Shown in pieces: positions 25,193 through 34,402 of a stretch of 64,000 nt of DNA. A program made the position numbers and the translations under genes. The stretch spans positions 1-64,000 of the forward strand of contig JAAVID010000053.1 of NCBI GenBank assembly GCA_014799395.1. Direction: 5' to 3'. Numbering within the stretch: position 1 is the stretch's first letter; the number at the start of each line of letters is the position of its first letter. The notes beneath the pieces are model-generated. The model was not told the origin of the DNA and ran no database searches. It worked only from the letters and a program-made list of their open reading frames with translations. The DNA comes from Oscillospiraceae bacterium (lineage in GTDB: Bacteria; Bacillota; Clostridia; Oscillospirales; Ruminococcaceae).

Positions 25193-25786
25193 TTACTCCT
25201 TATCGTCGTTATCAACAACGCGGACCTTTACAACGGAATCGTCCGCGCTCCGAACATTGTCTTTTGTTTCGGTTATCTTATTTATTCTGTGCACCGTAAA
25301 GCGAATTATTATCGCCACGATAACAATATCCAGCAGCACCTGCAGGCTGAAAACGCTGATCTTGTCGCCGAGCATACGCTGATGGAAAATATACATAACG
25401 TCAAAAATGCCCATAAGCACGGGGATCTTGCAGACCGACACGCAGAACGCGTACCAATCATAAACGTCCTGCGCGGCGCGCTTGGTGATATTGAATCTTT
25501 TCAGCTTGCGGCTGGTGAGCGTGAGTATCAGATAAGCCGCGAACACTCCCACCACCAGCGCGGGGAAGATGAGCGAGAACCAGTATCTCCGGGAAAAATT
25601 GCCGATATAGCCGTCCTCGATCTCCGATATGCCCTCCGCGCCTATTTTTCGGAGCATTAAGCGGTACTGCGTGATAAAGTTCACCGTCACCGAAAAGATA
25701 AGCACCGCAATTCCGAGAGAAAAAACGTCGCTTACCACCCGTGCGACCCGAAACGACGGCTTGACGGGATATTTGCCTATTTTCAT
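25193..25786 (-). CDS. Membrane protein of unknown function inside the pyr operon
   Basis: 197 residues with about four hydrophobic segments (VVSDVFSLGIAVLIFSVTV, YWFSLIFPALVVGVFAAYLIL, VSVCKIPVLMGIFDVMYIF, FSLQVLLDIVIVAIIIRF) and a charged C-terminal tail. I do not recognise the family. GGGAG precedes ATG 25786. It lies between carB and pyrK with gaps of 21 and 8 bases, so it is transcribed with the pyrimidine genes. The position allows a role in uptake or in anchoring, but nothing in the sequence supports one. Confidence 0.75.
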   Translation of the reverse strand: MKIGKYPVKPSFRVARVVSDVFSLGIAVLIFSVTVNFITQYRLMLRKIGAEGISEIEDGYIGNFSRRYWFSLIFPALVVGVFAAYLILTLTSRKLKRFNITKRAAQDVYDWYAFCVSVCKIPVLMGIFDVMYIFHQRMLGDKISVFSLQVLLDIVIVAIIIRFTVHRINKITETKDNVRSADDSVVKVRVVDNDDKE

Positions 25787-25807
25787 ATTATACTCCCAAT
25801 AGTTATA

Positions 25808-28800
25808 TTATATTTTAGTAATATCGACCATTTCCACGTCCGCGATAGTTCTGCGCGATTCAAGGCAGTCGAGCAGCGCGTTTGCCGTGTCGATAGCCGT
25901 AAGGCAGACGATAGAACGCTCGACAGCCTTTCTTCTCATTCGCACACTGTCAAGCGACGGCTTGCGCCCCGTTTCCGAGGTCGAGATAACGTAGTTTATA
26001 TCGCCGCTTTCAAGCAGTGTTATAACGTTCGGTTCCTTGTATTCGTGGATACGGTAAACGTGGTTTGCGGCTATCATATTTCGGTTGAGCACCGAAGCCG
26101 TGCCGCCGGTCGCGTATATCTTGAAGCCGAGCGCCTCAAAGCGGGAAGCTATCTCGATAACGTCGTTCTTGTCGCTGTCGCGCACGGAGATAAGCACTCC
26201 GCCTTTATCGTAGAACTTGTAGCCTGCCGCGATAAGCCCTTTGTACAAGGCTTCGCCGAACGTTTTCGCTATACCTAAGCACTCGCCCGTTGACTTCATC
26301 TCGGGACCCAGCTGATTGTCGACGTCGTGCAGCTTCTCGAACGAGAACACGGGAACCTTTACCGCGACATAATCCGCAGCGGGGTAAAGCCCGCTCTTGT
26401 AGCCCATATCCTTCAGCTTTTTGCCGAGGATTATCTTAGTCGCCAGGTCTACCATGGGAACGCCCGTTACCTTGCTGATATACGGCACGGTACGCGACGA
26501 GCGCGGGTTCACTTCAATTACATAGACCTCGTGATTGTACACGACGTACTGAATGTTCACAAGACCGATAACGTGAAGCGCCTTTGCGAGCTTCTCCGTG
26601 TAGTCGATAATGACCTTTTTGATATGGCTCGTGAGGTTCTGGCAGGGGTAGATCGAGATACTGTCGCCGCTGTGGATACCCGCGCGCTCGACGTGCTCCA
26701 TAATACCCGGGATAACAAAGTCCTCGCCGTCGCAGATAGCGTCGACCTCCACCTCCGTACCCATCATATACTTGTCGATAAGCACGGGATTTTCAAGCTC
26801 CGTCGCGGTGATTATCTTCATATACTCGTCAACGTCCGCGTCGCAGTGCGCGATTATCATATTCTGACCGCCGAGGACGTAGCTCGGGCGGAGCAGCACG
26901 GGATAACCCAACTCGTTCGCGGCTTGGAGCGCCTGTTTAGCCGTAAACACCGTCTCTCCCTTGGGGCGCGGAATACCGCATTTCTCCAGAAGCTCGTCAA
27001 ACAGCTCTCTGTCCTCTGCCGCGTCAATATCGGCGGCTTGCGTGCCGAGAATGCGCACTCCCATTTCGGTGAGGTGCTTTGTTAATGAGATAGCCGTTTG
27101 TCCGCCGAACTGTACCACGCAGCCGTATGGCTTTTCGGTCGCGATAAGCGCTTCAACGTCCTCGCGGGTGAGCGGGTCGAAATACAGGCGCGTTCCCGTG
27201 TCGAAGTCGGTGGAGACCGTCTCGGGGTTGTTGTTGCAGATAATAGCCTCGCAGCCTTCTTCCTTTAACGTCCACACACAATGAACGGAGCAGTAGTCAA
27301 ACTCTATACCCTGACCGATACGGATAGGACCCGAGCCGAAAACGATGACCTTTTTCTTGTCGGAGGGGTGCGCTTCGATAAATTCTTCCGCTTCGTTCTC
27401 GCGGTCGAACGTATTGTAGAAATACGGGGTATCCGCCGAGAATTCCGCCGCGCAGGTGTCGACCATTTTGTACACTGCGAGACGGCGGTCTATCCCGCGC
27501 TCCGAGAGCTTCTGCCCGGAAATGCGCTCGATCGTGCTGTCGAGATAGCAGTACTTTTTCGCGGTATCGTACTTTTCTTGGGTCAATTCTCCATTTGCGA
27601 GCCGGTTTTCAAGCTCGGCAAGATTGTTTAATTTCGCGATAAACCACTTGTCGATCTTTGTTATATCGTGAATGGCGTCTATCGAAATGCCGCGCTTCAA
27701 TGCTTCAAATACGCAGAACGAACGGTCTACGTCAACGTCCTCGAGCTTTTTGAGAACTTCCTCGTCCGAAAGCAGAGTGAACTCCTTTTTCGTCATCGTG
27801 TCCATTTTCAGCTCGATAGAGCGGACGGCTTTCATCATTCCTGCCTCAAAGCTCGGCGCTATCGCCATTATTTCGCCCGTCGCTTTCATCTGAGTGCCGA
27901 GCGTTTTCTTCGCGTAAACAAACTTATCGAAAGGCCATTTCGGGAACTTTACAACAAGGTAATCCAAAGCGGGCTCGAAGCAAGCGTAGGTCTTGCCCGT
28001 TACCTGATTGATTATTTCGTCGAGCGTATAGCCGACCGCTATCCTCGCCGCGACTTTAGCTATCGGGTAGCCCGTCGCCTTGGACGCGAGCGCAGACGAA
28101 CGCGATACGCGGGGGTTTACCTCAATGACCGCGTAGTCAAAGCTGTCGGGCTTTAACGCGAACTGACAGTTACAGCCGCCCTCGACTTCCAGCGCCTGAA
28201 TAATGTCCAGCGCAGCCGTGCGGAGCATTTGGTATTCCTTGTCCGCGAGCGTTACGCAGGGCGCTACGACAATGGAATCGCCGGTGTGAACGCCTACGGG
28301 GTCGAAGTTCTCCATTGAGCATACGGTTATAACGTTGCCCTTGCTGTCGCGCATTACCTCAAACTCGACCTCTTTCCAGCCCGAAATGCACTTCTCGACC
28401 AGAATCTGGGTAATAGGCGAGAGCCGCAAGCCGTTTGTAGCTATCTCGTGTAATTCCTCGCGGGTCTCGGCAATGCCGCCGCCCGTTCCGCCGAGCGTGA
28501 ACGCGGGGCGGACGATAACGGGGTAGCCTATTTCCTCCGCGAAATCCATAGCGTCGTCGAGATCCTCAACGACCTTGGACGGGATACACGGCTGACCTAT
28601 CGCTTCCATGGTGTCCTTGAACGCCTGTCTGTCCTCGGCTTTGTGAATGGTCTCGGGATTTGAGCCGAGCAGCTTTACGCCGTGCTCCTCCAGAAAACCG
28701 CTCTCGGCGAGCTGCATAGACAGCGTTAAAGCGGTCTGTCCGCCCAGATTGGACACTACCGAATCGGGCTTTTCTATCTCGATAACGCGCTTTACTACCT

Positions 28801-29014
28801 CTAAGGTCAGCGGTTCGATGTAAATTTTGTCCGCCATATGCTTGTCCGTCATTATAGTTGCGGGGTTGGAGTTGATAAGCACTACCTCCAGACCCTCCTG
28901 CTTTAACGCGCGGCAAGCCTGCGTTCCCGCGTAGTCAAACTCCGCGGCTTGTCCGATAACGATAGGTCCCGAACCAATGACCAGAACCTTTTTTATATCA
29001 CTTCTTAACGGCAT
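25808..29014 (-). CDS. carB: Carbamoyl-phosphate synthase large subunit
   Basis: Makes carbamoyl phosphate from bicarbonate, ammonia (delivered by CarA) and two ATP. The 1068 residues have the two homologous ATP-grasp halves, each opening with a GSGPI motif (VLVIGSGPIVIGQAAEFDY and VIVFGSGPIRIGQGIEFDY), and a C-terminal allosteric MGS-like domain. Key motifs EVNPRVSRSSALASKATGYP and EVNPRSSRTVPY are intact. Start at 29014 follows GGGAGGGA, three bases after carA. Serves pyrimidine synthesis in this operon; arginine synthesis may share it. Confidence 0.97.
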   Translation of the reverse strand: MPLRSDIKKVLVIGSGPIVIGQAAEFDYAGTQACRALKQEGLEVVLINSNPATIMTDKHMADKIYIEPLTLEVVKRVIEIEKPDSVVSNLGGQTALTLSMQLAESGFLEEHGVKLLGSNPETIHKAEDRQAFKDTMEAIGQPCIPSKVVEDLDDAMDFAEEIGYPVIVRPAFTLGGTGGGIAETREELHEIATNGLRLSPITQILVEKCISGWKEVEFEVMRDSKGNVITVCSMENFDPVGVHTGDSIVVAPCVTLADKEYQMLRTAALDIIQALEVEGGCNCQFALKPDSFDYAVIEVNPRVSRSSALASKATGYPIAKVAARIAVGYTLDEIINQVTGKTYACFEPALDYLVVKFPKWPFDKFVYAKKTLGTQMKATGEIMAIAPSFEAGMMKAVRSIELKMDTMTKKEFTLLSDEEVLKKLEDVDVDRSFCVFEALKRGISIDAIHDITKIDKWFIAKLNNLAELENRLANGELTQEKYDTAKKYCYLDSTIERISGQKLSERGIDRRLAVYKMVDTCAAEFSADTPYFYNTFDRENEAEEFIEAHPSDKKKVIVFGSGPIRIGQGIEFDYCSVHCVWTLKEEGCEAIICNNNPETVSTDFDTGTRLYFDPLTREDVEALIATEKPYGCVVQFGGQTAISLTKHLTEMGVRILGTQAADIDAAEDRELFDELLEKCGIPRPKGETVFTAKQALQAANELGYPVLLRPSYVLGGQNMIIAHCDADVDEYMKIITATELENPVLIDKYMMGTEVEVDAICDGEDFVIPGIMEHVERAGIHSGDSISIYPCQNLTSHIKKVIIDYTEKLAKALHVIGLVNIQYVVYNHEVYVIEVNPRSSRTVPYISKVTGVPMVDLATKIILGKKLKDMGYKSGLYPAADYVAVKVPVFSFEKLHDVDNQLGPEMKSTGECLGIAKTFGEALYKGLIAAGYKFYDKGGVLISVRDSDKNDVIEIASRFEALGFKIYATGGTASVLNRNMIAANHVYRIHEYKEPNVITLLESGDINYVISTSETGRKPSLDSVRMRRKAVERSIVCLTAIDTANALLDCLESRRTIADVEMVDITKI

Positions 29015-29017
29015 TGC

Positions 29018-30127
29018 TTAGTCCCTCCCCATAAGTTTAATGAACTCGTCAAACAAATACGAGGTATCGTGCGGACCTCCGCACGCCTCGGGGTGGAACT
29101 GCACCGTAAACGCCGGCGCGTTGGTGTAACGCACGCCCTCGCAGGTGCCGTCGTTGCCGTTTATGTGGCTCACCTTGCCCGCGTTTTCGGGAACGCTGTC
29201 GCCGATAACCGCATAGCCGTGGTTCTGCGAGGTAATAAACGTCTTGTCAAGCGCGAGGTCTTTCACGGGCTGATTTCCTCCGCGGTGACCGTATTTCAGC
29301 TTTTCGGTCTTTGCGCCGTTCGCAAGCGCAAGCAGCTGATGTCCGAGGCAAATTCCGAACGTGGGTATTTTCGCGGGGATAAGCTCTTTTAGCGTGTTTA
29401 TGGAGGCAATATTGTCGGCAGGGTCGCCGGGTCCGTTTGAGAGCATAATGCCGTCGGGGTTCAAGGCTTTAATTTCGTCGGCGGTCGCGTTGTACGGCAT
29501 TACGGTAACGTTGCAGCCGCGCTTTACAAGCTCGCGGCGAATGTTGAACTTGTAGCCGTAATCCATCAGCACTACATTATATTTTCCGTTTTCGGCGGGG
29601 TAATACTCCTTTTCCTTTACGGAGACTTTCGGAACTACCTCTCCGACCTTGTACGCGCGGATTTCCTCGAGCAGCTTGTCCTTGTCAAATGCTCCGCAGA
29701 CTATCGCGCCGTTCATTACGCCGCTCTCGCGGATAATTCGGGTAAGGCGGCGCGTGTCTATATCGCATATTCCAACGATATTAAGGCTCTTCAGATAACC
29801 GTCAAGATCGCCCTCGCAGCGGAAATTGCTCGGAGCGTCGCAGCACTCGCGCACTATGTAGCCCGAGACCGCGCTCCCGCTGCTTTCGGGGTCGATCTTG
29901 TTCACGCCGTAGTTGCCGATAAGCGGAAACGTCTGCGTTACTATCTGTCCGCAGTAGGACGGGTCGGTGAGCGTTTCCTGATAGCCTGTCATCGCCGTCG
30001 TGAACACGATCTCGCCGATAACGCTGCCCTCCGCGCCGAAGCCCTTGCCCTCGAAAACAGTGTCGTCCGCCAGAACCAGCGAGGCTTTGCGGCTGTTTTC
30101 AAAGGCTTCAAATCTCTCAAAACTCAT
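29018..30127 (-). CDS. carA: Carbamoyl-phosphate synthase small subunit
   Basis: Glutamine amidotransferase subunit that hydrolyses glutamine and channels ammonia to CarB. Class I GATase motifs are in the C-terminal half: the nucleophile in FGICLGHQLLALA, and the His/Glu pair in VQFHPEA. The N-terminal domain begins SLVLADDTVFEGKGFG. The 369 residues are typical. AAGGAGG-like site (GGAGGCAAAAA) precedes ATG 30127. Confidence 0.97.
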   Translation of the reverse strand: MSFERFEAFENSRKASLVLADDTVFEGKGFGAEGSVIGEIVFTTAMTGYQETLTDPSYCGQIVTQTFPLIGNYGVNKIDPESSGSAVSGYIVRECCDAPSNFRCEGDLDGYLKSLNIVGICDIDTRRLTRIIRESGVMNGAIVCGAFDKDKLLEEIRAYKVGEVVPKVSVKEKEYYPAENGKYNVVLMDYGYKFNIRRELVKRGCNVTVMPYNATADEIKALNPDGIMLSNGPGDPADNIASINTLKELIPAKIPTFGICLGHQLLALANGAKTEKLKYGHRGGNQPVKDLALDKTFITSQNHGYAVIGDSVPENAGKVSHINGNDGTCEGVRYTNAPAFTVQFHPEACGGPHDTSYLFDEFIKLMGRD

Positions 30128-30195
30128 TTTTTGCCTCCAAAACCGATTGTTTCTTTTGTTCTTTATCTGTAAATTTTCCCATTTATGGGATATTT

Positions 30196-31134
30196 TTAAC
30201 CCTTTGCGATCGTGATCTTCCCGACAAATCCCATTATCTCGTCGCGCATACGGATAGCCTCGCGGCGCGCCGCCTCGGCGAATTCGCGCTCATTGCACTT
30301 CTCCTTCTGATACGCGCACATAATTCCGCGCGAGCTGTTGACAATGCCGCCCAAGCCGTTCTTGTCGAACGCCGCGGATATATCCTTAGCGGTCGCGCCC
30401 TGAGCGCCGTAGCCCGGGATAAGGAAGAAAGTGTGCGGCAGTATCTCGCGCAGGCGCTTGATCTGCTCGGGGTATGTAGCGCCCGCAACCGCGCCTACTC
30501 CGCTGTAACCGTACACTCCCGGAAGCTCCTTGCCCCATTCCTCGCACATATTGCCCATAAGCTCGTAAATGGGCGTACCTGCGACGGGTCTGTCCTGAAG
30601 CTCGCCGCTTGACGGGTTAGAGGTCTTGACGAGCACGAAAATGCCCTTGTCGTTCTCCTTGCACACCTTTAACAGCGGCTTTATACCGTCCGAGCCGAGA
30701 TAGCCGTTGACGGTGAGCGCGTCGCCGAGGAACGGCTCGTACTCCTTGCTTCCCACCTTTACCTTGCCGAGGTGCGCGGTCGCGTAGGCTTCCATCGTCG
30801 TACCGATGTCGTTGCGCTTAGCGTCGGTGATAACGTACATTCCCTTTGAACGCGCGTACTCCTGCGTTTTGTAGAGCGCCTTAACGCCTGCCGTGCCGTA
30901 CATTTCGTAGTACGCCGCCTGCGGCTTTACCGCGGGAACGATGTCGTACAGCGCGTCGATAAGTCCCTTGTTGAACTCGTAAAGCGCCTTTGCCGCGCCC
31001 TTGAGCGTTTCGCCGTGCTTCTCGAAGCACTTTTTCTTGATGTACTCGGGAACGTAATCCAACTTGGGGTCAAGTCCCGCTACCGTGGGGTTCTGGGTCT
31101 GCTCAATTTTCTCGATAAGTCTGTCAAGTGCCAT
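30196..31134 (-). CDS. pyrF: Orotidine 5'-phosphate decarboxylase (type 2)
   Basis: Decarboxylates OMP to UMP, the last step of de novo pyrimidine synthesis. The catalytic Asp-Lys-Asp network is in ITDAKRNDIGTT. At 312 residues it belongs to the longer type 2 group, consistent with NPTVAGLDP at the N-terminus. AAGGAGG precedes ATG 31134. The 185 bases upstream, before the small hypothetical gene, hold no gene that I can see. Confidence 0.94.
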   Translation of the reverse strand: MALDRLIEKIEQTQNPTVAGLDPKLDYVPEYIKKKCFEKHGETLKGAAKALYEFNKGLIDALYDIVPAVKPQAAYYEMYGTAGVKALYKTQEYARSKGMYVITDAKRNDIGTTMEAYATAHLGKVKVGSKEYEPFLGDALTVNGYLGSDGIKPLLKVCKENDKGIFVLVKTSNPSSGELQDRPVAGTPIYELMGNMCEEWGKELPGVYGYSGVGAVAGATYPEQIKRLREILPHTFFLIPGYGAQGATAKDISAAFDKNGLGGIVNSSRGIMCAYQKEKCNEREFAEAARREAIRMRDEIMGFVGKITIAKG

Positions 31135-31319
31135 ATTTCCTCCTTATTTAAAAAGCTCCGCAATTTCGGCTCACTTATTCCCCGTTTGTTGCTGAAAGCC
31201 TTTTTGCCTGCAACCCTATTTGTTGCCGATCGTTTTTATGCGCTTTATTGCGCGATTTGTTGACTTAGCAGAAACGCGCTTTTAATGCGCCGCCATTGTG
31301 TTGTCTCCGTTCGAGCGTG

Positions 31320-31676
31320 TCAAAGCGGCTGTGGCTCTTCGCCATAAAAGACGCGGACTTTTTCGTCCAACTCTTGGGCGCGGTGATAGTTGGTCAAGGT
31401 ATCTTCCCCGCTGTTGTAGAACATTGCGATAACCCTGTTCGGGACAAAGCGCGAGAGCACGCACCAAGTCTCCCCTTGATTAAACATCTGAAACGGGAAG
31501 TGCCCTCCGCCGACCTGATACAGACCTTTTCCGTCGGTATCCTCGATAAGCTGTCGGAACAGGTACGGCTCGACCAATTCTTCCAGTTTCTCTGTGCGGA
31601 TGACACCTTTCTTTCGGTGAACCTCCACAAGGACGGCGAGACTGTTTTCCCTCAAAAAGGAAATAACATCTTCCAT
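31320..31676 (-). CDS. Small hypothetical protein in the pyr operon
   Basis: 118 residues from ATG 31676, which has TCCTCC (GGAGGA on the coding strand) six bases away; the ORF track begins 17 codons earlier at a weaker codon that overlaps the PEBP gene. The protein is soluble and mixed alpha/beta, with LVEPYLFRQLIEDTDGKG and FPFQMFNQGETWCVLS. I do not recognise it. It follows the PEBP-family gene on the same strand. Confidence 0.65.
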   Translation of the reverse strand: MEDVISFLRENSLAVLVEVHRKKGVIRTEKLEELVEPYLFRQLIEDTDGKGLYQVGGGHFPFQMFNQGETWCVLSRFVPNRVIAMFYNSGEDTLTNYHRAQELDEKVRVFYGEEPQPL

Positions 31677-31720
31677 TAAAAATCCTCCGCAAATCTTTCT
31701 GCTTACAAATTCCGATTTGC

Positions 31721-32224
31721 TCAACACCGTCCGCCGATATTCAGCGATACCTTTTCAATTATATGCCCGTTCATCTTCTCTAACAACTCGTTGAGGAAAA
31801 ATCCCTCTTTAACGTCAAGCTCGCCGTCCAGCGCGTACACCGTCAGCTTGTACATATGATCCTTGTCCGGCGGACAAGGTCCGATATAGCGCTTTGTAAC
31901 GCGCTCGTCCTTTTCGCCGACAAACGGCGAGGCGCAGCTGTTCGCGCCCTGAACCATTCCGAAAGCACCGTCTTGGCTCGCGTTCTCGTGTATCTCGGAA
32001 ATATCCGCGGGGATATTCGCCGCCGTCCAATGTATCCACGCGAAGCCGCAGACGGGTATCGAGTCGAAATCCACGAATACAATTGCAAGCGTTTTCGCGT
32101 TTTTCGGAATATCATCCAATTTTATCGGGAACGAGACCACGGGATTTCCGTTTATCTTCACATCTGAATGTTTCGCGTATTTTTCGGGCAGAAACCCGTT
32201 TTCATTCGGTATTTGTATCTTCAT
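31721..32224 (-). CDS. PEBP-family (YbhB/YbcL-like) protein
   Basis: Soluble phosphatidylethanolamine-binding-protein fold of 167 residues. The ligand-site motifs are present: ADFD-like VFVDFDSIP, the WIHWTAANIP segment and YIGPCPPDKDHMYKLTVYALD. Bacterial members have no firm role. ATG 32224 lies inside the last codons of pyrC (the start precedes the pyrC stop by only two bases) with GAGGATAA as ribosome site, so it is translationally coupled to a pyrimidine gene, an odd placement. Confidence 0.88.
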   Translation of the reverse strand: MKIQIPNENGFLPEKYAKHSDVKINGNPVVSFPIKLDDIPKNAKTLAIVFVDFDSIPVCGFAWIHWTAANIPADISEIHENASQDGAFGMVQGANSCASPFVGEKDERVTKRYIGPCPPDKDHMYKLTVYALDGELDVKEGFFLNELLEKMNGHIIEKVSLNIGGRC

Positions 32225-32225
32225 T

Positions 32226-33497
32226 TTACTTATCCTCGTAAACTATCTTTCCGTCGACTATCGTCATTTTGACCTTGCCTTTGAGGGTCATTCCCTTAAA
32301 GCAAGTGTTTTTTGACTTGGAGTGGAGCTTTTCGGGGTCGACCGTCCATTCCTCGTTGGCGTCGAATATCGCTATATCCGCAATATCGCCCGCGCCGAGG
32401 GCTCCGCCGGCAATACCGAGTATCTTGCGCGGATTAACGCACATAAGCCGAACGATGCGCTTTAACGTTATCTTATCATTGTGATACAGAGCCGTGAGCG
32501 TCGCCGCAAGCGACGTTTCAAGTCCTACGACGCCGTTCGGAGCTTTCTCGAAATCCGCTTTTTCCTCGGGAGCGTGCGGAGCGTGATCGGTGACTATGCA
32601 GTCTATCGTGCCGTCGCATACGCCCTCGGCTATCGCGGCTACGTCGTCCGCGGTGCGGAGCGGAGGGTTCATTCTGTAATCCGCGTCGCGCAGTCTCAGC
32701 TTTTCGTCCGAAAGCATAAAGTAGTGCGGAGCGGTCTCGCTCGTTACCATAGCGCCGTATCTCGTGCCGAGGCGAATCAACAGCATACTCGTAGCCGTCG
32801 AGACGTGCGCTATGTGGATAGGCATTTCAAGGTCTCCCGCCATAACTATCTCGCGCGCCGTTGATATATCCTCGGAAATGCGGTGCATTCCCTTTACTCC
32901 GAGCTCCTTTGAGACCTCGCCGCTGTTTATAATGCCGCCCGCGATTATGTTCGGATCCTCGCAGTGGGAAATTACGCGAAGCCCGGCGTAATGCGCCTTT
33001 ACCATAGCTTTCGCCATAATTCTCGCGTTTAGCACGGGCTTGCCGTCGTCCGATACCGCGACGCAGCCCGCTGCCTTGAGCTCCGCGTAATCGCACAGCT
33101 CCTCGCCCTTCTGACCCTTGGTGATACAGCCTATAGGGTAGACCCTCGCCTTAGCGCCCTTTGCCTTATCGAGGATATACTTGACAGTCTCGGCGTTATC
33201 GACAACGGGCACGGTGTTCGGCATACACGCCACAGCCGTTACTCCGCCGGCGGCAGCCGCCTCGCAGCCCGTGATTATATCCTCCTTGTGGGTCTGTCCG
33301 GGGTCGCGGAAGTGAACGTGCATATCGCAGATACCGGGAATTATCGTCTTTCCCGCGCAGTCGATCACCTTGTCGGCGGTCTCCGCGATGTTCGGCTCGC
33401 GCTTTATTATCTTTCCCTTATCCACCAGAATGTCGGCGATACCCTCAAAATCGTTCGCCGCGTCGACCACATAGCCGTTTTTTAACAATATATCCAT
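32226..33497 (-). CDS. pyrC: Dihydroorotase
   Basis: Zinc amidohydrolase that cyclises carbamoyl aspartate to dihydroorotate. Metal-binding motifs are DMHVHFRDPG (HxH), a His in HCEDPN, a His in HIAHVST, and the catalytic Asp in IVTDHAPH. The 423 residues from ATG 33497 (AAGGAGGAACA upstream) fit the class I type. Six extra codons in the ORF track come before the ribosome site. Second gene of the operon. Confidence 0.96.
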   Translation of the reverse strand: MDILLKNGYVVDAANDFEGIADILVDKGKIIKREPNIAETADKVIDCAGKTIIPGICDMHVHFRDPGQTHKEDIITGCEAAAAGGVTAVACMPNTVPVVDNAETVKYILDKAKGAKARVYPIGCITKGQKGEELCDYAELKAAGCVAVSDDGKPVLNARIMAKAMVKAHYAGLRVISHCEDPNIIAGGIINSGEVSKELGVKGMHRISEDISTAREIVMAGDLEMPIHIAHVSTATSMLLIRLGTRYGAMVTSETAPHYFMLSDEKLRLRDADYRMNPPLRTADDVAAIAEGVCDGTIDCIVTDHAPHAPEEKADFEKAPNGVVGLETSLAATLTALYHNDKITLKRIVRLMCVNPRKILGIAGGALGAGDIADIAIFDANEEWTVDPEKLHSKSKNTCFKGMTLKGKVKMTIVDGKIVYEDK

Positions 33498-33551
33498 TGT
33501 TCCTCCTTGAATCAACTCAATATATTTATCGTTATGTTTTATTTTTATCTG

Positions 33552-34088
33552 CTAACCCACGATAACCACCTTATCGCACCCGTCCAGCTCGCGCACCATT
33601 ACCTTGACCTTTTCTCCGCGCGAGGTCGGAAGGTTTTTTCCGATATAATCCGCGCGAATCGGCAGTTCCCGATGTCCGCGGTCTATAAGCGCCGCGAGCT
33701 GTATCAGCGTCGGACGTCCGCGCGACAAAAGCCCGTCGATAGCCGCGCGCGCCGTCCGCCCCGTGTAGATCACGTCGTATATTATCACCACGCGCTTATC
33801 GGTTATATCAAAATCTATCCTGCTCGCGTCGTCGGAGCAGCCGCGCCTTTCGTCGTCGCGGAACGGCGTAATATCGAGCAGTCCCGTCGGTATCTCGCTT
33901 CCCTCGTTTTCGGCTATTTTCGCGGCTATTCTCTGCGCCAGTACCGCGCCGCGCGAGAACAATCCCACAAGGCAGAGACCGTCCGTACCCTTGTTGCGCT
34001 CGATTATCTCGAACGAGATACGCGTTATCGCCCTTGCGACCGCGTTTTCGTCGAGTATCTCCGCCTTTACTCTGCAAGCATCGTCCAT
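33552..34088 (-). CDS. pyrR: Pyrimidine operon regulator PyrR
   Basis: RNA-binding attenuator and uracil phosphoribosyltransferase-like protein, 178 residues. The type I PRTase fold has GLFSRGAVLAQRIA and the PRPP loop IIYDVIYTGRTARAA. In PyrR and its relatives this loop normally has two acidic residues (VDD); here the first is Tyr (TAC codon read on the minus strand), which may weaken catalysis while leaving RNA binding. RGHRELPIRADYIGKNLPTS is the conserved C-terminal part. First gene of the operon, directly behind a terminator-like hairpin in the leader, as in Bacillus pyr attenuation. Confidence 0.94.
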   Translation of the reverse strand: MDDACRVKAEILDENAVARAITRISFEIIERNKGTDGLCLVGLFSRGAVLAQRIAAKIAENEGSEIPTGLLDITPFRDDERRGCSDDASRIDFDITDKRVVIIYDVIYTGRTARAAIDGLLSRGRPTLIQLAALIDRGHRELPIRADYIGKNLPTSRGEKVKVMVRELDGCDKVVIVG

Positions 34089-34102
34089 ACGCTCACCCCT
34101 AC

Positions 34103-34128
34103 AAAAAAATCCCGCCGTAACGGCAGGA
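34103..34128 (-). terminator. Attenuator terminator in the pyrR leader
   Basis: Minus-strand stem TCCTGCCG/CGGCGGGA with loop TTA, followed by seven T. It stands between the pyr promoter and pyrR. Upstream in the leader lie CGGTA/TACCG and a CCGCGGGGGAAGTCTCCCGTCGG hairpin that could be the PyrR-binding and antiterminator parts; I could not fix the exact pairing. Confidence 0.75.
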
Positions 34129-34241
34129 CGTTAAATCTACACCAAAAACCGACGGGAGACTTCCCCCGCGGAATTCGTCTAAATTTTTCAAGAACCTTGT
34201 CGGTATCGCCGTACCGAATTAAAAGCCGCTCGTTCTTATTT

Positions 34242-34270
34242 ATTATACTCGATTTGTCTGTTTTTGTCAA
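34242..34270 (-). promoter_or_regulatory. Sigma-A promoter of the pyrimidine operon
   Basis: Minus-strand TTGACA (34265-34270), 17 bases, TATAAT (34242-34247). The leader to pyrR is about 150 bases and holds the attenuator. Confidence 0.9.
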
Positions 34271-34329
34271 GGGATTTTTTTCAAAATAACGGATAAACTT
34301 ATATTTTTTCAAAACTTTTTTAAAAAATA

Positions 34330-34389
34330 TTGACAAAGAGAAAAAACCGTGCTATAATATTGAATATAAATTCAATGAATAATAATTCA
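34330..34389 (+). promoter_or_regulatory. tetR promoter with two tandem palindromic operators
   Basis: TTGACA (34330-34335), 17 bases, TATAAT (34353-34358). Immediately after it stand two copies of TGAATNNNNATTCA (34361-34374 and 34376-34389), 15 bases apart centre to centre. They cover the transcription start and the ribosome-site approach, so binding by the encoded TetR protein would block its own operon. Confidence 0.8.
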
Positions 34390-34402
34390 GCGAGGAGGAT
34401 AT

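Noticed and set aside
31135-31319. Possible gene or leader between the small hypothetical gene and pyrF
   Set aside because: Only very short frames and no clear terminator or riboswitch fold could be seen.
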